This document shows, piece by piece, positions 16,617 to 25,891 of a DNA stretch of 64,000 nucleotides. A program made the translations under genes and the position numbers. Each line of letters starts with the position of its first letter. Positions within the stretch are counted from its first letter, which is position 1. Origin of the DNA: CAYZED01 sp964477445 (GTDB taxonomy: Bacteria; Bacillota; Clostridia; Lutisporales; Lutisporaceae). The notes below the pieces were generated by a model. The model was not told where the DNA came from, searched no databases, and saw only the letters and a list, made by a program, of their open reading frames with translations. The stretch covers positions 62,001-126,000 of the forward strand of contig CAYZED010000002.1 in the NCBI GenBank assembly GCA_964477445.1, in the 5' to 3' direction.

Positions 16617-17897
16617 CTAAAACTCAAGTGCATGCTCTAAATCAGCGATAATATCTTCTACATCTTCAATACCTATTGATAGTCTGATTAAGTCTGGGCT
16701 AACGCCAGCTGAGATCTGTTCAGATTCCGAAAGTTGTGCATGTGTGGTACTTGCTGGGTGGATAACTAATGACTTAGCGTCAGCTACATTTGCGAGTAAT
16801 GAAAAGAGTTCAAGCTTGTTTATGAAATTCTTTCCTTCTTCAACTCCACCTTTAATTCCAAAAGTGAATATTGATCCAGCGCCTTTAGGGAAGTATTTTT
16901 TTGCTAGTGCATTATATTTGTTATCTTCGAGCTCAGGATAATTAACCCAACTAACATTAGAATGATTTTTTAGGAAAGCTACTACTTTTCTCGCATTTGA
17001 AACATGTCTTTCCACTCTGAGTGACAAAGTTTCTAAACCTTGGAGTAAAAGGAAAGCATTAAATGGACTAAGTGCTGCACCTGTATCTCTTAATAGCTGC
17101 ACTCTCGCTTTTAATATATATGCAAGTGGACCAAACGCCTCTGTATACTTTAATCCGTTATAGCTTGGATCAGCTTCCGTAAGCCCCGGGAATTTGCCAC
17201 TTGCCGCCCAATCAAATTTACCTGAGTCAACTATTAACCCACCAATTGTTGTTCCATGTCCACCAATAAATTTTGTGGCTGAATGAACTACTATATCTGC
17301 CCCATGATGTATTGGCTTTATAAGATACGGTGATCCAAAAGTATTATCAACTATCAAAGGTATACCATTTTCGTGTGCTATTTTTGCAACTGCTTCAATG
17401 TCAATAAGATTTGTTCCAGGATTTCCAATAGTTTCAATAAAAATTGCTTTCGTTTTGACAGTTATTGCTTTTCTAAAATTTTCAGTATCATCTGGATCTA
17501 CGAAAACTGTCTTGATACCGAATTTTGGTAATGTTACTGCGAATAAGTTATAAGTTCCGCCGTAAAGTGTGCTTGCCGCTACAATTTCGTCTCCAACTTC
17601 AGCAATGTTTTGTATTGAATAAGCTATTGCAGCTGATCCTGATGCTACGGCTAACGCCCCAACCCCACCTTCTAGCGCTGCGATTCTTTGTTCAAGTACA
17701 TCATTCGTAGGATTTGTAATTCTTGTGTAAATATTCCCAAATTCCTTTAATCCGAACAAATTAGCTGCATGCTCTGTGCTATTAAATACGTAAGATGTTG
17801 TCTGATAAATTGGAACTGCTCTAGATCCTGTAGTTGGATCTGCCTTTTGTCCTGCGTGTACCTGTAGTGTGTCGAACTTCAATTCTCTGTTACTCAT
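16617..17897 (-). CDS. metY: O-acetylhomoserine sulfhydrylase (aminocarboxypropyltransferase)
   Basis: The 426-residue PLP enzyme of the Cys/Met metabolism family makes homocysteine from O-acetylhomoserine and sulfide. Start (FDTLQVHAGQKADPTTGSRA), SGSAAIAYSIQNIAEVGDEIVA, ETIGNPG, and the PLP-lysine segment VVHSATKFIGGHGTTIGG near residue 205 are all typical, and the length equals the MetY group rather than the shorter MetB/MetC group. The C-terminal VIHPASTTHAQLSESEQ and the RLSIGIED stretch are intact. AAAGGAGA precedes the ATG. A short leader carries an operator-like site and a terminator hairpin. Confidence 0.94.
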   Translation of the reverse strand: MSNRELKFDTLQVHAGQKADPTTGSRAVPIYQTTSYVFNSTEHAANLFGLKEFGNIYTRITNPTNDVLEQRIAALEGGVGALAVASGSAAIAYSIQNIAEVGDEIVAASTLYGGTYNLFAVTLPKFGIKTVFVDPDDTENFRKAITVKTKAIFIETIGNPGTNLIDIEAVAKIAHENGIPLIVDNTFGSPYLIKPIHHGADIVVHSATKFIGGHGTTIGGLIVDSGKFDWAASGKFPGLTEADPSYNGLKYTEAFGPLAYILKARVQLLRDTGAALSPFNAFLLLQGLETLSLRVERHVSNARKVVAFLKNHSNVSWVNYPELEDNKYNALAKKYFPKGAGSIFTFGIKGGVEEGKNFINKLELFSLLANVADAKSLVIHPASTTHAQLSESEQISAGVSPDLIRLSIGIEDVEDIIADLEHALEF

Positions 17898-17940
17898 ATT
17901 TCTTTTCTCCTTTAATTTTTATTGGAAATCTTATAAGAAA

Positions 17941-17964
17941 AACCTCTTTCAATTGAAAGAGGTT
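17941..17964 (-). terminator. Terminator-like hairpin in the metY leader
   Basis: A perfect 24-bp inverted repeat (AACCTCTTTCAA and its complement) is followed on the minus strand by TTTTTCTTAT. It lies between the metY promoter and its ribosome site, so it would attenuate metY or, alternatively, end topB transcripts. Only about 30 bases separate the predicted transcript start from the hairpin, too few for a riboswitch aptamer. Confidence 0.65.
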
Positions 17965-17986
17965 ATATTAGTTTTCCTATTTGTTT
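17963..17986 (-). promoter_or_regulatory. Putative CymR-like operator at metY
   Basis: AAACAAATAGGAAAACTAAT and its next four bases on the minus strand lie immediately downstream of the -10. They share the AAACxxATxGGAAxAxTA core with the site in front of the CymR-like gene. Confidence 0.5.
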
Positions 17987-17997
17987 GGTATGTTTTT

Positions 17998-18026
17998 ATT
18001 TTATTCGAAAAGATATATGATGTCAA
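17998..18026 (-). promoter_or_regulatory. Sigma-A promoter of metY
   Basis: TTGACA (18021-18026) and TAAAAT (17998-18003) are 17 bases apart on the minus strand, in the gap between topB and metY. Confidence 0.8.
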
Positions 18027-18095
18027 TAGGTTTTAAAAAATATTTCTATTATTTCTATATGATTAGTAGGTTATGTCTTTATTTCTTTGATTTGC

Positions 18096-20327
18096 TTAGT
18101 CCTTCAGTTTTAATTTTGCTAGCGCCGCAAAAGGTGAATCACTTAAGTCGGATTCTTTGATTTGCTTGTTTTGATTAGCCAAATATCTCTTAACATCATT
18201 TTTATCTGCCTTATCGGTGCTTTCAGAACGTCTTTTTGTGAATGAAGATAGTTTTTCTCTATATCCACAAGCGCAAACAAATATCTGGGTATCTCCGCTT
18301 CCTCTGAGTTCAAGTTTTTTATGACATTCCGGACATCTGGCATTTGTTACTCTTGAGACTCCTTGTCTATGACCACAATCTCTATCCTGACAAACTAACA
18401 TTTTGCCCTTTTTTCCGGCAACCTCAAGCATCATTTTCCCACAGTCTGGACATTTTTCACGTGTCATATTATCGTGTCTAAAAGTGCTTTCGCTACTTTT
18501 TATAGTAGCAACTACTTTTGAGGCATAATTTTTCATGTCCGAAATAAAAGTTTCTTTTTTAAGAGTGCCTTTTGCTATCTGTTCAAGTTTCTTCTCCCAT
18601 TGGGCAGTTAGTTCTGGCGACTTCAATTCTTCTGGAACAAGCTTAAGTAACTGTTTTCCTTTTGAGGTTATCTGAAGCTGTTTCCCTTTCTTTTCGATCA
18701 AAAAAGAATTTGCTAACTTTTCAATGATATCGGCGCGTGTGGCAACGGTTCCTATTCCACCAGTTTCGCCCAAAATTTTCACTAGCTCAGAATTCTGAGT
18801 AGCCATATATTTTCCTGGGTGCTCCATTGCTGTCAGCAGTGTTCCTTCGGTAAAGTATGAAGGCGGTTTAGTAAAGCCTTTCGTTTGAACAAGTCCCGAG
18901 ATTTTTATCGTTTCACCTTTATTTATCGCCGGCAAAATTTGCTCTGGCAAATCATCGACAATATCGTTGCTGCTACTATCGTTACTATCTGTAGAAACAA
19001 CATCGTTAGAATTTGAATATACTTCTTTCCAGCCTTTAACTTTTACAATTTTACCTTTTGCTCTAAAACTCTCTCCTCCTATATCTACTAACACTGTTGT
19101 TTGTTCATATTCAAAAGGAGGTAATAGTACTGCAAGGAAGCGTTTTACTACTAGGTCGTATATTTTTCGCTCCTCATTATTTAGTGCACTGAGTGAAACT
19201 GCTTGTTCTGTTGGAATGATGGCATGATGATCAGAAACCTTACTATTATCAACGAAATTTCTATTTTCAACAATTTTACTAACAGAAAGCTTAAGCGCCA
19301 CACTTGCGTAGGGTCCAACCCCACATGCCTTAAGTCTATCTTTTAAAGTTCCAATTATATCTGTAGATAGAAATCTAGAATCTGTTCTAGGATAAGTAAG
19401 TATTTTGTGTTGTTCATATAATTTTTGCATAATATTTAAAGTATCTTTAGCTGAATATCCAAAAATCTTGTTTGCGTCTCTTTGGAGTTCAGTTAAGTCA
19501 TAAAGTCCTGGAGCGAAAGTCTTCTTCAGTGCTTTCTCTATACTTATAACTTTGCCTTCTTTTCCACTAATCGCTGAAACTACCTTCGATATTTTCGTAG
19601 AATCAAAAGTTTGAGATGAATTTGATTGAGTTGATTTGTCAAACCATGTTAACTTAAATCCTGGCGCTAATGCTTGAAGCCCAAAAAATTCTTTAGGCTT
19701 AAAATTCATTATTTCTTCTTCTCTACTATTTATCATTGACAAAGTTGGAGTTTGAACTCTTCCACATGATAGTTGAGCGTTATGCTTACACGTCAAAGCC
19801 CTTGTCGCATTCATTCCTACATACCAATCAGCTTGTGATCTGGCCTCAGCTGAAGCGAACAGGTTTTCATAAAGTCTACCGTCCCGTAAACTAGCAAACC
19901 CATCCTTAATTGCCTTGTCGGTAACAGAAGATATCCAAAGCCTTTTAATAGGTTTTCGAACTTTTGCTTTCTCTAGTATCCACCTAGCAACTAATTCGCC
20001 TTCTCGGCCTGCGTCCGTGGCTATAACAATCTCAGTAACGTCCTTGCGATTTAGAAGTTCGCTCACCGTGCTATATTGTTTTCCAGATTGTTTAATAATA
20101 CTTAATCTAAGTGGTGTCGGAAGCATCGGTAAATCCTCTAATTTCCACTCTGCCAATTTCTTATCATATGCTTCTGGATCAGCCAAAGTTACCAAATGCC
20201 CTAAAGCCCATGTAACAATATATTTAGGCCCCTCGAAAAAACCATTCCCGCCTTTTGAACAGCCCATTACCTTTGCTATATCTCTCCCGACGGAAGGTTT
20301 TTCGGCCAAAACTAAAATCTTACTCAA
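18096..20327 (-). CDS. topB: DNA topoisomerase III
   Basis: The 743-residue type IA topoisomerase decatenates DNA. It starts with the TOPRIM domain (ILVLAEKPSVGRDIAKVM, DAGREGELVARWI) and has the catalytic tyrosine in KILTYPRTDSRFLS at about residue 312. C-terminal zinc-ribbon-like modules follow from about 625: CPDCGKMMLEV, VCQDRDCGHR, CPECHKKLEL and VCACGYREK. Length and the zinc tail fit Firmicutes TopB. It is a stand-alone gene here, not part of a conjugative element, since no relaxase or type IV secretion gene is near. Confidence 0.94.
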   Translation of the reverse strand: MSKILVLAEKPSVGRDIAKVMGCSKGGNGFFEGPKYIVTWALGHLVTLADPEAYDKKLAEWKLEDLPMLPTPLRLSIIKQSGKQYSTVSELLNRKDVTEIVIATDAGREGELVARWILEKAKVRKPIKRLWISSVTDKAIKDGFASLRDGRLYENLFASAEARSQADWYVGMNATRALTCKHNAQLSCGRVQTPTLSMINSREEEIMNFKPKEFFGLQALAPGFKLTWFDKSTQSNSSQTFDSTKISKVVSAISGKEGKVISIEKALKKTFAPGLYDLTELQRDANKIFGYSAKDTLNIMQKLYEQHKILTYPRTDSRFLSTDIIGTLKDRLKACGVGPYASVALKLSVSKIVENRNFVDNSKVSDHHAIIPTEQAVSLSALNNEERKIYDLVVKRFLAVLLPPFEYEQTTVLVDIGGESFRAKGKIVKVKGWKEVYSNSNDVVSTDSNDSSSNDIVDDLPEQILPAINKGETIKISGLVQTKGFTKPPSYFTEGTLLTAMEHPGKYMATQNSELVKILGETGGIGTVATRADIIEKLANSFLIEKKGKQLQITSKGKQLLKLVPEELKSPELTAQWEKKLEQIAKGTLKKETFISDMKNYASKVVATIKSSESTFRHDNMTREKCPDCGKMMLEVAGKKGKMLVCQDRDCGHRQGVSRVTNARCPECHKKLELRGSGDTQIFVCACGYREKLSSFTKRRSESTDKADKNDVKRYLANQNKQIKESDLSDSPFAALAKLKLKD

Positions 20328-20361
20328 TTCTATACCTCATTTTTTCTCATTCTTTTACTTA

Positions 20362-21765
20362 TCAAAGGCTTTTCCCTCTGAAAAATTTTATTTTATCCAT
20401 TTGACTGACAGCAATTATCGCAAACATAGGCAATATCGGATAGTGATACCTACTTTGCACTTCAACTAAACAGTAGAGCCCCACTGAAAATATTATCATA
20501 GAAAAGAGGAAGCTCATTTCATAAAACTGTTTCCATTCCTTTTCTTTAATGCTTCTGTAAACCGTTGAAATAACTAAATATAGGAAAAACCAATAATAAA
20601 CTTCTGTTAACAACATTAGTATAACAAAAGTTACATTTAGCTCAATCGGGTTCATCGGAATCGAATTTTTCTTATCTATCGAAACATAAATTGTCCCCAC
20701 AGACCTAGCATCCTCAAGCCACATAATAGCATTTTTTATAATGAATAAGCTAACGTTTGACAAGCCCTGTTTCTTAACATTATTTAGTGCTTCTCCTAAG
20801 AAAATATTATGAATTTCTTGCGCACTTAGATTGTTTTTGTTCTTTAAAGAAAATATCTCAGTAGACCTTTTTATCTCGCCATAATTCATCCCATAAGTCT
20901 TGGCGTTACTTCCCACAAAAATATTAAATCCAACAGGAAAACTTGCTACATCTTGTTTGATCATCTTTGAGATTTCTGAGCTAATCGTCTTTTGTACAAA
21001 AGAATTTGCCGCAAATAGGAATAAAATAGCCAATGCGATAGATACAATTTTTTTCTTTTCTTGTGCTAAGAAACAAGCAAGTCTTTTCTTTTCTCTTCGC
21101 TCTTGACCGAAAAAATAAATCATCAAATAAGTAGCGCTAGATGCCATAATAAGCAAACCTATAGGCCTTAAGGCGTTTAATAATGCACAAAAAACTCCTA
21201 AAAGTGCAAAACTTATTGCTGTTGGTAATATCCTTAATTCAAATTTCTTTACGCTCCAAATTACTAAATATGTAAATAGTGTCAACCCTAATGTAAAAAG
21301 TGGTTCAGTGGAAACGAGCAAACACATAAAAATCTGTGATGGCCACATTGACCAAACGGCACTCGCCCAATAACTCTTTTTCTCATCCTTTAATAAAAGT
21401 TTGGTCAGATAAAATACTATTATTGAGGTTAATGCATTACATAAAATATTAAAGACTACCGCAACATCCACACTTGTTCCGAATATAGAAAATATCTTTG
21501 ATAAAACAAATGGGTACCCTACAATGTGCGGGAAGTACGCGATATAATTGCTCTTTCCAATTCCTCCATTCAAAAACAACTTTGTTAAATAATAATACAT
21601 ATCAAAATCACTAACCGGAGTCGCTTTTATTGAAAGCATAACTATCAATCTAATAGTTACTGCCGTTGCAATTATTATGCCTAATTTAATAAATGTCGGA
21701 TACTTTTCGCACTTCTTAAGTACAAAAAAGGACATAATGAATAAAAATAAAAAAACTATTATCAA
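20362..21765 (-). CDS. GT-C fold membrane glycosyltransferase (GT39/PMT-like)
   Basis: The 467-residue protein has about ten hydrophobic spans. The first loop carries an acidic pair typical of lipid-phosphate-sugar-dependent GT-C enzymes (PVSDFDMYYYLTKLFLNGG), followed by GYPFVLSKIFSIFG and WPSQIFMCLLVSTEPLFTLG. It would transfer a sugar from a polyprenyl carrier at the outer face of the membrane. It is the last gene of a run that starts at 24487 with almost no intergenic space (one base from the DUF4129 gene), so it is probably co-expressed with the DUF58/DUF4129 pair. Acceptor unknown. Confidence 0.78.
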   Translation of the reverse strand: MIIVFLFLFIMSFFVLKKCEKYPTFIKLGIIIATAVTIRLIVMLSIKATPVSDFDMYYYLTKLFLNGGIGKSNYIAYFPHIVGYPFVLSKIFSIFGTSVDVAVVFNILCNALTSIIVFYLTKLLLKDEKKSYWASAVWSMWPSQIFMCLLVSTEPLFTLGLTLFTYLVIWSVKKFELRILPTAISFALLGVFCALLNALRPIGLLIMASSATYLMIYFFGQERREKKRLACFLAQEKKKIVSIALAILFLFAANSFVQKTISSEISKMIKQDVASFPVGFNIFVGSNAKTYGMNYGEIKRSTEIFSLKNKNNLSAQEIHNIFLGEALNNVKKQGLSNVSLFIIKNAIMWLEDARSVGTIYVSIDKKNSIPMNPIELNVTFVILMLLTEVYYWFFLYLVISTVYRSIKEKEWKQFYEMSFLFSMIIFSVGLYCLVEVQSRYHYPILPMFAIIAVSQMDKIKFFRGKSL

Positions 21766-21766
21766 T

Positions 21767-22888
21767 CTAATCTCTCCTGTTTTCCGTGTCGAGCAATTTA
21801 AAAGTCTTTACAAATTCTCGATAATCTTCATCAGATACTATATACTTACCATATCTTACTCTAATATATAAATGTCTCAAATAACTCATTTGATTAATAT
21901 CAAACCCACTCTTAGAATTTACATCAAGTGATGTATCAGAGCATAGAATTTCAATTTCCTTTTTTTTGCATAGCCGTAATAGCTTTTGATAGTAAAACCT
22001 AATCGACTCGTTATTATTGCGAATTTTAACAAGTTCGGAAATCTTTTTTAAAAAAGATGGAGCTGCAAAATCGTCCTCAGATATAAACTCTTTTTCTTCT
22101 TCAAACTCTTGTTCATTATGCTTTATGATTGCATTTTTATTAAATATTTTGTATATGACATATACTATAAAAGAAATAACTAGGACCCATACAACTATCC
22201 TAAAAAGTTCGCTATTAAAAACATAGTCGATTTTACTTTGAAAGTCTTTGTCGACTCCCTTCATTCCTTTTACTCCACCCATGCCTTTTAAATCAAGCTT
22301 CCTGAGTTTTAACAAATTTAACAAGAATTCAAAAGGTATCGACAGAACATATGCTACCCCATATATTATCCAATATAGAATCTTGTATACGATATTCGGT
22401 ATTAAATGCCACAACCCAATTATACTTTTAAATAAAAAAGACCTAAAAGATTCAAATCCAAATACGATAGCTATGGCTAAAATTGAAAAAGAATATATAT
22501 AATTTAATCTTTGGATTGTTTTGTTCTCTGTTGAGTTTTTTGCTTGTCTTAGCAATCTCAAAATTATAACGCAGCTTACAATATATATAATAATAAAGGG
22601 TGCTAGTGCATCAAATTTGCTAGAAAAATCTTCGCGTAGTAAAGTAATAAGGAAAATTACACCAAGGACTGAAATTCCGTTCCTAGACTCATTCAAAAAA
22701 TTGCTATATTCAGATACATATATCTTCTTTATAAAGAAAATTATAGCACTGCCAATAAAAATTAGTATTATACTCCCCAGTTTATACATTAAGTCATCTA
22801 AAAAAGAACCTAAAAAACTGCTTATAATATAGACTAGTGAAAAAAAGTTTATTGCTTTTAGTACGTTCAAGCCATTGATATTTTTCAT
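21767..22888 (-). CDS. Membrane protein with C-terminal DUF4129 domain
   Basis: The 373-residue protein has several transmembrane spans in the first ~200 residues, one more near 235-255 (VWVLVISFIVYVIYKIF), and a cytosolic C-terminal domain with SIRFYYQKLLRLCKKKEIE, the pattern of DUF4129. In other bacteria DUF4129 is fused to or encoded beside secreted-side transglutaminases in MoxR-DUF58 operons. No transglutaminase domain is fused here. Its start abuts the DUF58 stop codon. Confidence 0.75.
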   Translation of the reverse strand: MKNINGLNVLKAINFFSLVYIISSFLGSFLDDLMYKLGSIILIFIGSAIIFFIKKIYVSEYSNFLNESRNGISVLGVIFLITLLREDFSSKFDALAPFIIIYIVSCVIILRLLRQAKNSTENKTIQRLNYIYSFSILAIAIVFGFESFRSFLFKSIIGLWHLIPNIVYKILYWIIYGVAYVLSIPFEFLLNLLKLRKLDLKGMGGVKGMKGVDKDFQSKIDYVFNSELFRIVVWVLVISFIVYVIYKIFNKNAIIKHNEQEFEEEKEFISEDDFAAPSFLKKISELVKIRNNNESIRFYYQKLLRLCKKKEIEILCSDTSLDVNSKSGFDINQMSYLRHLYIRVRYGKYIVSDEDYREFVKTFKLLDTENRRD

Positions 22889-24004
22889 CTATTCTACCTC
22901 CCCAACGAGTTTTATTATATTCTCATTTAGTTCGGAAATCCTATCCTTAGACACTGAAATCAATACGGTTTTCGTGGCATTTTTACTAATAACATTTAAA
23001 TATTCAACGTATTCTTCCAATACTGACGGAGTAATAATTACATAAGTTTCAAAATTGTCGGTACTATGAAAAAAACCTGCCAAAACATCTTCGAACTTCA
23101 TTGAAACATCATAATTTGTTTTACCTAGGATCTCTAAAATCGAATAAAAATGCGAAGCGCCTTGACCTGACTCGATATATCCTCTATCTGTGATTAATTG
23201 GCTCATTTGAACATTTGAAGCAAATGCATAAGGTATTCCTAGTGATTCAAACTTTTCCATTATAGCTCTAGTCGCTGAAAGACACTTTTCTATCTCGAAT
23301 GTGTTTATATATCTCCAAAACGGCTTACAACTTTCAATATTTAGCACGATCATAACTCGATTATCTGTCGTAAAGTCGAATTTTTTCACCATTAATTGAC
23401 CACTTCTTAATGAAGACGGCCAGTGAATACTTTTTTGGGGATCGTTACTATTATATTCTCGAATTCCAACATTTAGTATCGGATCACTAATAATCCATCT
23501 GAGTACTGAAATATCACCATAGTAACTGCCATATGGAACAATATCCGTATCTAAATCTAGTGTTTTTGGATAAACCACAACTGCTTGAAGAAGCTCAAAC
23601 GTTTTACTTACTGTGGATAATCCTAAAAAATCTTCCCCTACTATCGAAACATCACGAAAAAAATAATGTCCTCGTTTATTAAACGAAACATTAAACTTTC
23701 GCCTGATCCTTTGTTTTGGCAAAACAAACATGGACATTTCATGAATTTTATCTTCCGTGCTTTCTTCTCCAGCTAAAGATGATTTGTATATCAATTGGTT
23801 CGGGATTTTTTCTTTAACTAAAAGGTAGGATATTGGAAAAATATTTTTGTTCTCGATAATAGTACTTATTTTGAATTCTTCACCAATTTCAATAGTTGTG
23901 CTAGAAAATTCTCTTTTATAAAAAACCTTGTCTAAAGAATATTTTCGAGTTAATTCATTCAGTACATATCCAAAAAAAATCATTACTAAAATAACGTAAA
24001 TCAT
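22889..24004 (-). CDS. DUF58 domain protein
   Basis: The 371-residue protein has an N-terminal membrane span and then the DUF58 core: VGIREYNSNDPQKSIHWPSS followed by LRSGQLMVKKFD, equivalent to the family's R-x-Y-x-x-GD-x-x-R-x-I-x-W pattern, then a von Willebrand A-like stretch (RVMIVLNIES). DUF58 proteins normally work with a MoxR AAA+ ATPase, but none is next to it. It directly follows the split-barrel flavoprotein gene and abuts DUF4129. Confidence 0.82.
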   Translation of the reverse strand: MIYVILVMIFFGYVLNELTRKYSLDKVFYKREFSSTTIEIGEEFKISTIIENKNIFPISYLLVKEKIPNQLIYKSSLAGEESTEDKIHEMSMFVLPKQRIRRKFNVSFNKRGHYFFRDVSIVGEDFLGLSTVSKTFELLQAVVVYPKTLDLDTDIVPYGSYYGDISVLRWIISDPILNVGIREYNSNDPQKSIHWPSSLRSGQLMVKKFDFTTDNRVMIVLNIESCKPFWRYINTFEIEKCLSATRAIMEKFESLGIPYAFASNVQMSQLITDRGYIESGQGASHFYSILEILGKTNYDVSMKFEDVLAGFFHSTDNFETYVIITPSVLEEYVEYLNVISKNATKTVLISVSKDRISELNENIIKLVGEVE

Positions 24005-24487
24005 TTATTTTCCTTTTTTTCCTGTCATCTCATCTATTTCCAGTTTAAGAATAAGCATATTGTTATAAACTGCATCGTTTCTCAATTGCTTTTCTTTTAT
24101 ATGGTTCGGATTTTCTTCTAAATGGTTTAATAGAACTTCCATTCCTTTTTTCTTCTCATTTAATTCTGTGATTTCAATGATTTTGCCGAAAATTACCACG
24201 GATTTATATGCATGTGCACAATCATCTTTAATGTATCCTAAATCTTCAATGACAGTAGCACAAACATTTGGGTTCTCACGTATGAATTCTAACTTAAGTC
24301 CTTCTCGGCCGCTATGAAAATAGAGTGCATTTTCAGTGACATCATACCCATAACTCAAAGTTACTATATAAGGCTCATTATTTCGGCATAAAGAAATGAC
24401 AACATATTTTCCATTTTTTAATATCTCAAGTAAGTCTTCTTGAGCTGTGATTTCTCTCTCAGATTTTCTCATATGATATTTTGACAT
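24005..24487 (-). CDS. Pyridoxamine-5'-phosphate-oxidase-family flavin-binding split-barrel protein
   Basis: The 160-residue protein resembles NimA / PNPOx-like FMN proteins: GKYVVISLCRNNEPYIVTLSYGYD and ALYFHSGREGLKLEFIRENPNVC are typical. The frame is open to a TTG at 24508, but GGAG lies nine bases before the ATG at 24485-24487 (MSKYHMRKSE), which I take as the start. Family members reduce flavin-accessible substrates or bind heme or F420, and no specific substrate can be named. It leads the tight run into DUF58, DUF4129 and the GT-C enzyme. Confidence 0.8.
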   Translation of the reverse strand: MSKYHMRKSEREITAQEDLLEILKNGKYVVISLCRNNEPYIVTLSYGYDVTENALYFHSGREGLKLEFIRENPNVCATVIEDLGYIKDDCAHAYKSVVIFGKIIEITELNEKKKGMEVLLNHLEENPNHIKEKQLRNDAVYNNMLILKLEIDEMTGKKGK

Positions 24488-24532
24488 TTGCAAAATCTCC
24501 AATCCCAAATAATATGTTATATTTACTTTCCA

Positions 24533-25891
24533 TTAACATGATAAAAACATGGCTCGTATTTCATCAACAAGCTTAATCGATGCATCAATTTCAACTTTTC
24601 TGACCGACACGCTTTCAATATTGCAACCAATAGGAATCCCTTTTTCAGTAGCAAATTCAAGAAGTTCTTTAAATTGTTTTTTTAGCAGTTCCACTGATTT
24701 TTCTAATATATCTTCTGAGAGCAAAAGCTCATTTTCTAGCCATTTGGGAAAACTTATACCTAACCACTTCATAAATTCCAATGTTTTCTTCGAACCACAA
24801 GGAGTTAAGGTAAAGAGAATTGGTTTCATCTCAATTTCATTTTTTATACAATAGTAATAGTAGTCCGACAGAAAGTTCTTTGCAGTTTCAAGATTATATA
24901 TAACTTGCGAAATAAAATAACTACAGCCGTTTTCTACCTTACTAATAACTCTTAAATGCTCATCTTGGTTCATATTATGTCTTTCAGGAATAATTATGCC
25001 ACCCAAAAGCATGTTTCTATTCATCTTTTTATTTATATTATAAGCATCATTTAATTTTAGAGAATTATTCTGGGTCGCTGATGAAGCGCCGACAAAAACC
25101 GAAAATCTATCCATACCAAAATCATTACTTATCCAATTTTCCAGTTCATTCTCTGTCATTTTTCCCACTGAATTATAGATTATTTTTGGCATATCGAGAT
25201 TCTTTAAATATTCATAACCATAAACAGTCGGATTAATTGTTGAGATAAAAGGAAAAGGGCGTTCCTCTCCATTTCGATCCGCTTCATCTTGAATATCATA
25301 AATAACTAACGCATCAACATCAAGTTTTTTTAGTCTCTCAAAGTGCTTTGAAGTTATTTCAGCAATTTTCTCAGAAGTATTGTCACTCTTTGGTGGCGTA
25401 ATTCCATAAGTAATAATTCCAGATTTACGATTAATAATTTTGTCTTTTAGCATTTTACCTTTTTTATCCTTTTCAAATTCATTTATCATTAGTATATCTT
25501 TATAGTCCTTTTCTCTTCCAAGCGAAAGCTTATGAGCTTTAATATCATTTAAACTAGCTACTTTAAATCCGTTAATAAATACAATATCTTTCACCACAAA
25601 ATTATAGAAAATCTCAATATCTTTATCAATTTGAAAACAAAGTGTTCCGTCATCGAAAGTTCTAACTGAGCCATTGCCATTATTACCTTCGATATATCTT
25701 TCCCCAAAATGCTCACAAACTACTTCATTTATAATTTCGTTAAAATAATTCTCAGAACAAATCAAATCAATATCACTTGTAAATTCCTTAACCCCTTGTA
25801 GGACTAGCGCAGCGCCAGTTACAATTATGAAGTTTTCTTTCGGAATATCAATATTCTGAAGTTTATTAATTATATCTTCTCTATTTAACAT
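24533..25891 (-). CDS. Fusion of a nucleotidyltransferase-like domain and a methylenetetrahydrofolate-reductase-like domain
   Basis: Residues 1 to about 145 look like a minimal nucleotidyltransferase (GAALVLQGVKEFTSDIDLI, with an S-D-I-D acidic pair at 40 and 42, later ASLNDIKAHKLSLGREKDYKDI as in AbiEii/Mnt-type proteins). From about 155 the protein is a TIM-barrel resembling the FAD domain of MTHFR: GIITYGITPPK, ALVIYDIQDE, RPFPFIST, FSVFVGASS, GGIIIPERH, CSYFISQVIYN and IGCNIESVS. MTHFR makes 5-methyl-THF, but this divergent group has not a clear assignment. It overlaps the next gene upstream (VanZ) by 11 bases. The frame is continuous, with no sign that the join is an assembly error. Confidence 0.7.
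   Translation of the reverse strand: MLNREDIINKLQNIDIPKENFIIVTGAALVLQGVKEFTSDIDLICSENYFNEIINEVVCEHFGERYIEGNNGNGSVRTFDDGTLCFQIDKDIEIFYNFVVKDIVFINGFKVASLNDIKAHKLSLGREKDYKDILMINEFEKDKKGKMLKDKIINRKSGIITYGITPPKSDNTSEKIAEITSKHFERLKKLDVDALVIYDIQDEADRNGEERPFPFISTINPTVYGYEYLKNLDMPKIIYNSVGKMTENELENWISNDFGMDRFSVFVGASSATQNNSLKLNDAYNINKKMNRNMLLGGIIIPERHNMNQDEHLRVISKVENGCSYFISQVIYNLETAKNFLSDYYYYCIKNEIEMKPILFTLTPCGSKKTLEFMKWLGISFPKWLENELLLSEDILEKSVELLKKQFKELLEFATEKGIPIGCNIESVSVRKVEIDASIKLVDEIRAMFLSC

Noticed and set aside
19915..20469. 184-codon plus-strand frame opposite topB
   Set aside because: It is a shadow of the well-supported topB frame and has no ribosome site or recognisable domain.
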